A stretch of DNA of 16,562 nucleotides from NCBI GenBank assembly GCA_024244665.1, contig JAAEOI010000054.1:1-16562 (forward strand). The letters are read 5' to 3'. Of the stretch, positions 8,291-15,028 are shown piece by piece. Origin of the DNA: Bacteroidota bacterium (GTDB lineage: Bacteria > Bacteroidota > Bacteroidia > Bacteroidales > GCA-2748055). The notes under the pieces were generated by a model. The model was not told where the DNA came from and searched no databases. It was given only the letters and a program-made list of their open reading frames with translations. The position numbers and the translations under genes were made by a program. Position 1 is the stretch's first letter, and every line of letters begins with the position of its first letter.

Positions 8291-9094
8291 TTATATTTCG
8301 CTTTTCATAATCCGCGCCATGGCTTTACCAAGCTTAAGTTGGGCTTTAGTATTGAAATGGGTATTATCCTCCAGGCATGGGAGTTTATCCGTGTTGATAA
8401 TATGAACATTCACGTCACCGTCGGCAACCCTTTCCTGGGCATTTTGTACAATGCGGGCCTGATCAAAGTTCCATGGGGTCTCTTTTAGCAAACTCGAGGA
8501 GATGCGTCCCATCACTAAAGGAAGATCCTCTGATTCTGTCTCCAGCCTGATGTCCTGGATGAATATTTTCAGATTGTTCTCATAAGCTTCTGCCATCTCA
8601 GCTGTTTCGGAATCTGATTCACCCTGCATCCAGAGCATGCCGCATATTTCGAATGTCCTGTCCGAATTTTTCAATTGACTTGTTGCATGATCGATATTTT
8701 GAATGAAACGCTCATGCATTTTCAGGCCGGGAAGCCAGTGATTGTATAGTTTGGTACCACCGGCAGAGGTTTTAATAATCGCAATGGTATGGTCGGGATA
8801 GGCTGCTGACATTTTATGTGAAAAGGCGATTTCGGGACCAAACTGCTGCTCCCGGGCTGCGGCAAATGAGTCATCTCCCAGCTGAACCCAAGCCTCGGCT
8901 TTATTGTCCCATGTGACAACATTTCGCGGGGGTAGCCTGTAGGCTTTGGGTAGTTCCTCAGATCTGCCACACCCATCCATGTTGGACTGGCCGGCCAGGA
9001 GGAATATCATATATGCTTTTTCCTGTTGACTCTGTGTGAAAACAGGGCCTGCTAAAAGGGTGCAGAGTCCGATGAACAGGAAGATTTTCTTCAT
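8291..9094 (-). CDS. SASA-family acetylesterase (sialate O-acetylesterase-like), secreted
   Basis: The 267-residue protein has a type I signal peptide (about residues 1-21, FLFIGLCTLLAGPVF core) and one complete SASA domain. Its motifs are GQSNMDG at 35-41 with the probable nucleophile Ser37, FGPEIAF at 85-91, SAGGT at 110-114, MLWMQGESDS at 153-162 and EDNTHF at 242-247 with likely catalytic Asp243 and His246. All SGNH-type blocks are present in order with normal spacing, so the enzyme should be active. The family removes O-acetyl groups from sialic acids and, in plant- or algae-degrading Bacteroidota, from other acetylated glycans; nothing nearby (no sialidase or sialic acid lyase) suggests sialic acid. 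It begins 17 bp after the GH95 stop, consistent with deacetylation before or along with exo-glycosidase action. Confidence 0.85.
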   Translation of the reverse strand: MKKIFLFIGLCTLLAGPVFTQSQQEKAYMIFLLAGQSNMDGCGRSEELPKAYRLPPRNVVTWDNKAEAWVQLGDDSFAAAREQQFGPEIAFSHKMSAAYPDHTIAIIKTSAGGTKLYNHWLPGLKMHERFIQNIDHATSQLKNSDRTFEICGMLWMQGESDSETAEMAEAYENNLKIFIQDIRLETESEDLPLVMGRISSSLLKETPWNFDQARIVQNAQERVADGDVNVHIINTDKLPCLEDNTHFNTKAQLKLGKAMARIMKSEI

Positions 9095-9111
9095 TGAGTT
9101 TTTTGTTAATT

Positions 9112-11565
9112 TTATCTTGCTGAGATCAGGTATGATTCACCCTCTTTTGTGTCAAATTCAATACTACCGTCCTTAAGCTTTTTAAAAGCTACCTTTTCTC
9201 CTTCAAGGGTAAGTGATACTTTTACTCCCGGATTGATGTGGCATTTTTCACCTGAGTGTGAAAGAATCCGGGTATTAGTGACCACACCTTGTTTCCATTG
9301 AATATCCAGTTCAAATCCGCCTCTGGCACAAACTCCTTCAAAGCTGCCATTATTCCATTCAGCAGGCACGGCAGGTAAAAGCTCAATAACTCCTTCATGC
9401 GATTGCATGATCATTTCTGTGATACCTGCGCCGACACCGAAGGTTCCGTCCACCTGGGGTGTGCTGAAGCATTTGGCAAAAAGCTGTGGGCAGGCCTGCT
9501 CTTTCAGGTAACCCTTAAATATTTTGAGTCCGCGCTCCCCATCATTCAAACGTGCCCACAGTGCCATCTTCCATGCCCGGGAGAATCCTGTTCCTCCATC
9601 TCCGCGCTGCTCCAAAACGGATTTGCAGGGATCAATGAACTCCGGAGTTCGTTTGGCTGAAAGCACATTTCCGGGATAGAGGCCATACATATGGGAAAAA
9701 TGGCGGTGTGCACTCTCTTTTGGAGGCCAGTCATCAGCCCACTCCTGCAGATTTCCCATTTTCCCTATTTGTGGTGGGACCAGTCTTTTATGTGCTGCTT
9801 CCACATCAGCTGAAAAATCATTTTCCTTTTCCAGAATCCGCGAAGATTCCAGGTAATATGTAAAGAGATCGAAGATGATCTGCATATCCATGCTGGCTCC
9901 CGCACATATTGTGGTTCCTGACATGTAATATCCAGTCACCGGATCGAAAAACACCTCTGCTGTACTATCATTCGGGGTGTTTTCCGGAGAGGTGGAAGGG
10001 TTTGTGATCAGCCATTTCCCATTGGGATGTTCTACCAGGAAGTCCATGAAAAACTCCACAGATCCCTTGATTACCGGATAGAAGTCTTCCAGGAACTCCC
10101 TGTCCATGGTATAGAGATAGTGTTCCCATAAATGAGTGACCAGCCATGCACCACCTGTTGTAAAGGTTCCCCAGTTCGTTCCGTCCATTGGTGCGGCAAC
10201 CCTCCATAAATCTGTGTTTTGATGAAATACCCAGCCACCGGCGCCATAATGTTCCCGGGCCACATCAGCTCCCTGGTCCGTTAGTTCTCTGATAAGGTCA
10301 AAAAGTGGCTCGGCACACTCTGTCAGGTTTCCGCTTTCGGCAGACCAGTAATTCATCTGAAGATTGATGTTGGTGGTATATTTTGAATCCCAGCTGGGAT
10401 TCATCTCTCCATTCCATATTCCCTGAAGATTTGCAGCCTCTGTTCCCTGCCTGGAAGAGCAGATCAGGAGATATCTTGAAAAGTGATAGCAAAGTGCGGC
10501 CAGCGCGGGGTGAGCCTTCTGCTGAATCTCTTCCATTCGTGTATCTGTTGGAAGATAGGAGATGTCTGATGTTCCCAGATCAAGGCTTACCCTGTTATAC
10601 AGGTGCTGGTGTTCCTTTTGGGATTCCTCAAGCATCTTATGGAAATCTTTTCCCCTGACTCCTCTTAAATAATTATTCACCCTTTCATGCGGATTAGCGC
10701 TTAGATCCTTATAGCTTACGAAATTCGTTGCAGCCGCAAAACAAAGAATCAGCTCATCTGCCTGTTCGATGTGCATTTCGCTTAAATGATACTTCATGGA
10801 CCCACCGCTGGGAATGATTTTCAACCTTCCTTCATAGCGTAATTTGCCCTCTACACCCAAGTAGTCGGCCGATTTACCGGCGATGAATACTTCATCTTCC
10901 CCATCATAACTGAGTGTATAGTTGTCGGTTGCATAATTTGAATGTGCTCCATTGCGAATCCCCCTTAATCCTGCTTTCAGGTTGATGCTCCCGGGCTTAT
11001 CAGCGGAGATCCGAATCATAATAACCTGGTCGACCGGAGAGGCGAAGACCTCCCGTTTAAAAGAGATTCCATTCTGCGTATATTCAGTGACTGCCAATCC
11101 GGTTTTAAGATCAAGCCACCTGGCGTAATTCTCAGTCTCGCCCTTATTTTTGTCAAAAAGATGGATGCTGCCAAAAGCTTGATATTTTTGCTGTTCAACA
11201 GGGTAACCCAGGAGGTGTTCGCTGAAAAGGAGATGAGCTTCAGCCCGCTCCCCGGCAAAGATATATTTCTGGATCTCCGGCAATACTTCAGCTCCTCCTT
11301 TCTTTGTGGTTGAATAGGGCCCACCACTCCAGTAGGTCTCTTCATTTAATTGAATCTTCTCCTCTTCTATCCCGCCAAAGATCATGGCGCCTAATCTTCC
11401 ATTCCCTACGGGAAGGGCTTCTTCCCACTTTTCGGCAGGCTCATCAAACCAGATGAGCGCTGAGGGATCAATTGCGCCTGAAAGAGGGTCAGGCCGATTG
11501 AGCTTGTCCTGGGCATTCAGTAGATTTGAAAATAAGAGAATTGCAATGAATTTCATGAATTTCAT
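9112..11565 (-). CDS. GH95 family exo-glycosidase (alpha-L-fucosidase / alpha-L-galactosidase type)
   Basis: From the ATG at 11565 this is an 817-residue secreted enzyme; upstream in-frame starts up to 11637 would put non-signal sequence before the hydrophobic signal peptide (MKFMKFIAILLFSNLLNAQ), so they are not preferred. The ATG at 11556 is a close alternative. The N-terminal beta domain carries the family signature EALPVGNGRLGAMIFGG and LNEETYWSGGP. The catalytic residues known from AfcA of Bifidobacterium bifidum all have counterparts: Asn399 and Asn401 in TTNINLQMNYW, Glu528 in STSPENTP and Asp706 in QVDGTFG. The enzyme inverts alpha-L-fucosyl or alpha-L-galactosyl linkages at chain ends; the sequence alone does not decide between these sugars. 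As the first gene of the minus-strand cluster it sits next to the divergent promoter region. Lacking a lipobox, it is probably periplasmic. Confidence 0.92.
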   Translation of the reverse strand: MKFMKFIAILLFSNLLNAQDKLNRPDPLSGAIDPSALIWFDEPAEKWEEALPVGNGRLGAMIFGGIEEEKIQLNEETYWSGGPYSTTKKGGAEVLPEIQKYIFAGERAEAHLLFSEHLLGYPVEQQKYQAFGSIHLFDKNKGETENYARWLDLKTGLAVTEYTQNGISFKREVFASPVDQVIMIRISADKPGSINLKAGLRGIRNGAHSNYATDNYTLSYDGEDEVFIAGKSADYLGVEGKLRYEGRLKIIPSGGSMKYHLSEMHIEQADELILCFAAATNFVSYKDLSANPHERVNNYLRGVRGKDFHKMLEESQKEHQHLYNRVSLDLGTSDISYLPTDTRMEEIQQKAHPALAALCYHFSRYLLICSSRQGTEAANLQGIWNGEMNPSWDSKYTTNINLQMNYWSAESGNLTECAEPLFDLIRELTDQGADVAREHYGAGGWVFHQNTDLWRVAAPMDGTNWGTFTTGGAWLVTHLWEHYLYTMDREFLEDFYPVIKGSVEFFMDFLVEHPNGKWLITNPSTSPENTPNDSTAEVFFDPVTGYYMSGTTICAGASMDMQIIFDLFTYYLESSRILEKENDFSADVEAAHKRLVPPQIGKMGNLQEWADDWPPKESAHRHFSHMYGLYPGNVLSAKRTPEFIDPCKSVLEQRGDGGTGFSRAWKMALWARLNDGERGLKIFKGYLKEQACPQLFAKCFSTPQVDGTFGVGAGITEMIMQSHEGVIELLPAVPAEWNNGSFEGVCARGGFELDIQWKQGVVTNTRILSHSGEKCHINPGVKVSLTLEGEKVAFKKLKDGSIEFDTKEGESYLISAR

Positions 11566-11594
11566 AGAATGTGGTTTTTCGGGCTTTGAAAAGA

Positions 11595-11623
11595 CTAAAT
11601 TAGTAATTATTTTACACATGAAA
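11595..11623 (-). promoter_or_regulatory. Weak candidate promoter for the minus-strand carbohydrate operon
   Basis: On the minus strand TAATTTAG (11602-11595) matches the Bacteroidota -7 consensus TAnnTTTG in all but one base. TTTC (11623-11620), 17 bases upstream, resembles the TTTG -33 element. It would place a transcript start about 25 bases before the GH95 ATG. The region is AT-rich, so chance matches are likely and this is only a suggestion. Confidence 0.25.
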
Positions 11624-11631
11624 TTAATTAC
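11603..11631. repeat. 7-bp inverted repeat, possible operator
   Basis: The arms GTAATTA (11603-11609) and TAATTAC (11625-11631) are perfect inverted complements separated by 15 bases, giving a centre spacing of 22 bp, about two helical turns. The left arm directly abuts the candidate -7 element of the carbohydrate operon, a place where a dimeric repressor could act. The arms are AT-rich and could arise by chance. Confidence 0.3.
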
Positions 11632-11732
11632 AGCCATACAATCTTAGAATTATTTAGCAATGCCTGATCTGCATTATATGGAACCTGGTAACTACTCCTT
11701 TTGCTCGCAAATAAACGGAAGCCTGCTTTGAG

Positions 11733-11766
11733 TTTGTTGTATGATTAGAATAGAATAATAATTTTG
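11733..11766 (+). promoter_or_regulatory. Candidate Bacteroidota-type promoter for the haem-protein operon
   Basis: TAATTTTG at 11759-11766 is an exact match to the TAnnTTTG -7 element recognised by the Bacteroidota primary sigma factor. TTTG at 11733-11736 is a candidate -33 element with a 22-base spacer, slightly longer than the usual 19-21. A second TTTG lies at 11727-11730. Initiation would fall roughly 15-20 bases before the ATG at 11792, leaving a short AT-rich leader without a visible Shine-Dalgarno sequence. Confidence 0.45.
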
Positions 11767-11791
11767 TGAAAATATAATTACATTGCTTTCA

Positions 11792-14700
11792 ATGAATCCA
11801 ACCAGGACATCAGCAATCGTATTTATCATCCTATTGGGGATGGGACTCTTCTCTTTCCGAAATCCAGAGGCTAAATCACTTACTGAAGGATCCGGCACAT
11901 TGGATTTTACGAAAATCCTGCTCGTTCAACGTCACGCCATCAAATCAAGCCATGTTTACACATATCATGAAGAGGATAATAACGCAGGAGGAGGCTTATA
12001 CATTTTTGATATTGAATCTGAATCCCTGAAGAAAATAGTGGAAAGTGAGAATGGCTTGATCCTGGATGCCAATCTGCATTATGATGGCAGAACAATTTTA
12101 TTCAGCTGGAAAAAAGAGATGTCTGGCTTTTTTCAGCTTTATACCATTGACGTGGATGGCATGAATCTGAGGCAGCTTACAAACCACCCTTCGAATAATT
12201 TTAACGCCTGCTGGCTTCCCAATGATGAGATAGCCTTCTTATCAGATAGGAAACCCGCATTTGCATATTGCTGGCGTACCACTACACCCATTCTTTTTAA
12301 GTGTAATGCTGATGGGAGCAAGCAGACCAGGCTAAGTGCCAATTACCTGAATGATTTCACCCCTTCGGTTATGGAAGACGGGCGCATTCTTTATAGTCGC
12401 TGGGAGTATGTTGACAGACCGGCTATTCCTATTCAAAGTTTATGGGCTATTAATCCTGATGGCACGAAGCTGGCAGGGGTATTTGGCAACAGGGCGCTTT
12501 CACCCGCAACCTTCATGGATGCCCGGTCAATACCCGATTCGGATGGTGAAATATTATGTGTTCTTACCGCACACAACGGGCATTGTCATGGAGCCATTGG
12601 CATCATAAACCCCAGGATAGGAGGTAATTCACAGGCAGCGATAAATAATATAACTCCGGAGATAAATATTGGTTTAGTAGATGAAGGGGACGGAAATAGA
12701 ATAAGAGGGCCCTATGTTAATCCATTTCCCCTGGATAATACATGCTATTTAGTCTCACGGGACGGGACGATTGAGTTACGCACTTATGACAACACAATGA
12801 TTACGGAGATGGTAGCCGGCCTGGGGAGTGATAGCCTGGGATTCTATTCTCCCCAACCTGTTCGTAAAAGGAAGAAGGAGAGGTTAATGAGTTCAACACT
12901 TCCTCCCGGCCAGGACAATAGCCTTGAGCAGGAAGGAGAGTGGGCCGAGATCCAGATGATGGATGTTTATAATGGTCTGCCCGAAACAATAAAGAGGGGA
13001 TCAATAAAAAAACTGGCCATTGTGCAGGAGATGGAGAAACCCCTTGGAATAAGTCCTGATTTAAGAGCTTTTGGCTTTCAATTCCCTGTGGTTAGTGCGG
13101 GTGCCACTTATGCCCCGAAAAAAGTATGGGGTTTTGCCAGGGTGGAGGAAGATGGCTCTGCCCGGTTTAAAGTTCCTGCCCGTCAGCCCATCTATTTCTT
13201 ACCTCTCGATGAGAAAGGAATGGCCGTACAACGAATGCGGACATTTACCCATTTAATGCCGGGAGAAACCCAGGGATGCATTGGATGCCATGCAGATCGT
13301 AACTATGTTGTGAAGGTCAATAGTAACAGACCCATGGCTATGGCTCATGAAGCTGAACAGCTCGAGGAGCCCGAATGGGGTGTCTCAGGTTTTAACTATA
13401 CCAGGCAGGTACAGCCTGTTTTGGACAAATACTGTATAAGCTGTCACGGCAGGAATGATCCGGCCGCCGGTCTTGAACTGACAGGGGACAAGACAGATTT
13501 TTTTAATATCTCATATGAGAACCTGGTACGCAGAGGCACACCTGCGGAAAATTTCATGATGGGAGGGACATCAGCTGCTTTTAACAATAAATATACAAGC
13601 TGGATACCTACTTATAACGGACAGGAAGCAAATATTTTGCGAATAGAACCGGGAGAGTGGGGCGCCAGAGCATCTCTTTTGACAACGATTATTGACAGTG
13701 GGTGCGCTGATGAAAATGGTAAGTCACGGGTTGATCTTTCAGACAATGAGAAGTTAAACCTCTACATGTGGATGGATCTTAACGTGCCTTACTATGGAGG
13801 AAGTAACTCTAATTACCAGGCAAACAGGGGATGCAGGCAGCAGATTCCTCCTGGTTTTACAGAGGCTTTTGAGGACATATCAGCACGAAGGTGTGCTGCC
13901 TGTCATTCACAGGAGGATAATCAATCGGTATTTTCTTATCCCAATCAATTTGCACTGAGGATTGATCATCCGGAGCTCAATCCAATTCTTATGGCTCCGC
14001 TGGACCCGCTTGCAGGTGGTTCAGGAAAATGTAAAGAGATTGTGTTTAAAAGTGCTGAGGACGATGATTACCTTAAACTACTACATACTTTTGATCAACT
14101 GGCCAAGGACCTGGAGTTACGACCACGCCTTGATATGTTTTCGGGCAAAACAGAGATGGGTTGTCAAATTCCTGACAACAGAACATACCTGATAGGTGAT
14201 TACAGTAACGGAAAGGTTTCTATTTATTCAGACATTTTTGGGAATGTATGGAGCTATCCTATGCCAGGTGTTTATGATTGCTGGATGCGACCCAACGGAA
14301 ATGTAATTGCGGCAGGTTATAATAAGGTTGTTGAGATAGATCCCGACATCTCTTTGGGTCATGGAGGAAAGCTGCTGTGGTCCTATGAGCAAGGCAGTGC
14401 CGGGAGTGATTATAAAGGAAAAAGTGAAGTTCATTCCTGCCAGTTACTGCCTGATGGGAATGTATTGATAGCTGAAGCAGGCCTCCCCCGGCTACTTGAA
14501 ATCGATCCCCGGGGAGAGCTTGTGAAAACAGTACATCTACCCTCAACTGATCAGGGAGTGCATGAGCAAATTCGTATGGTAAGAAGCGATAGAGAAGGCA
14601 ACTACTGGGTTTCTTACCTGGGTGATGGCATTATCTACAGGGTGAATGCTCAAGGGGAGGTAATAAGGAAAATTGACCTGGAGAAGGGAGAAACAAGTCC

Positions 14701-15028
14701 TCATCTGGTGTATGAGGCTCTTCCCCTGCCCAATGGAAATATCCTTGTGAGCGGGGCCGGGACAGGCAAAGTTATAGAACTGAATTCCCTGGGGGAAATT
14801 GTTTGGGAGATCGGGCAAGATGAATTGCCTGGTATAAGATTGGAATGGATTGCAGGCATCCAGAGGCTTCCCAACAATAATACCATTATCAGTAACTGGG
14901 GGAATGGTCAGTCAGAAGTAAAGGCACTGGAAGTTACACCGGATAAAAAAATAGTCTGGCAACTCACCAATAAGTCTTATAAGGGCATAAGCCGAATACA
15001 GGTACTTCCATCCGGTGCATACAGATGA
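11792..15028 (+). CDS. HzsA-related exported multihaem cytochrome with extra C-terminal beta-propeller
   Basis: The ATG at 11792 gives 1078 residues; an in-frame TTG at 11783 would add three. A hydrophobic N-terminal segment (about residues 8-21) indicates export. Residues 40-350 form a TolB/PD40-like propeller (IDVDGMNLRQLT, then ILYSRWEYVDR, then NPDGT), as in proteins related to hydrazine synthase subunit alpha. Residues 385-500 resemble the HZS-alpha middle domain (GFARVEEDGSARFKVPA, RTFTHLMPGE) and end in the first haem motif CIGCH (496-500). Two more follow: CISCH (548-552) within a VLDKYCISCHG cytochrome segment, and CAACH (701-705). From about residue 795 at least five repeats of the type LPdGNvliA...vlEiD..Geivw make a second propeller, absent from HzsA as I recall it. 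The protein is presumably a periplasmic or membrane-tethered electron carrier or oxidoreductase of unknown substrate. Its stop overlaps the next gene's ATG. Confidence 0.82.
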   Translation: MNPTRTSAIVFIILLGMGLFSFRNPEAKSLTEGSGTLDFTKILLVQRHAIKSSHVYTYHEEDNNAGGGLYIFDIESESLKKIVESENGLILDANLHYDGRTILFSWKKEMSGFFQLYTIDVDGMNLRQLTNHPSNNFNACWLPNDEIAFLSDRKPAFAYCWRTTTPILFKCNADGSKQTRLSANYLNDFTPSVMEDGRILYSRWEYVDRPAIPIQSLWAINPDGTKLAGVFGNRALSPATFMDARSIPDSDGEILCVLTAHNGHCHGAIGIINPRIGGNSQAAINNITPEINIGLVDEGDGNRIRGPYVNPFPLDNTCYLVSRDGTIELRTYDNTMITEMVAGLGSDSLGFYSPQPVRKRKKERLMSSTLPPGQDNSLEQEGEWAEIQMMDVYNGLPETIKRGSIKKLAIVQEMEKPLGISPDLRAFGFQFPVVSAGATYAPKKVWGFARVEEDGSARFKVPARQPIYFLPLDEKGMAVQRMRTFTHLMPGETQGCIGCHADRNYVVKVNSNRPMAMAHEAEQLEEPEWGVSGFNYTRQVQPVLDKYCISCHGRNDPAAGLELTGDKTDFFNISYENLVRRGTPAENFMMGGTSAAFNNKYTSWIPTYNGQEANILRIEPGEWGARASLLTTIIDSGCADENGKSRVDLSDNEKLNLYMWMDLNVPYYGGSNSNYQANRGCRQQIPPGFTEAFEDISARRCAACHSQEDNQSVFSYPNQFALRIDHPELNPILMAPLDPLAGGSGKCKEIVFKSAEDDDYLKLLHTFDQLAKDLELRPRLDMFSGKTEMGCQIPDNRTYLIGDYSNGKVSIYSDIFGNVWSYPMPGVYDCWMRPNGNVIAAGYNKVVEIDPDISLGHGGKLLWSYEQGSAGSDYKGKSEVHSCQLLPDGNVLIAEAGLPRLLEIDPRGELVKTVHLPSTDQGVHEQIRMVRSDREGNYWVSYLGDGIIYRVNAQGEVIRKIDLEKGETSPHLVYEALPLPNGNILVSGAGTGKVIELNSLGEIVWEIGQDELPGIRLEWIAGIQRLPNNNTIISNWGNGQSEVKALEVTPDKKIVWQLTNKSYKGISRIQVLPSGAYR

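Noticed and set aside
11566..11637. Longer GH95 start at 11637
   Set aside because: It would place 24 polar and mixed residues before a clear signal peptide beginning at the ATG at 11565.
11792..15028. Evidence for anammox (true hydrazine synthase)
   Set aside because: Only an alpha-subunit-like protein is present, with an added propeller. No beta or gamma subunits lie beside it, and the surrounding genes are Bacteroidota carbohydrate genes.
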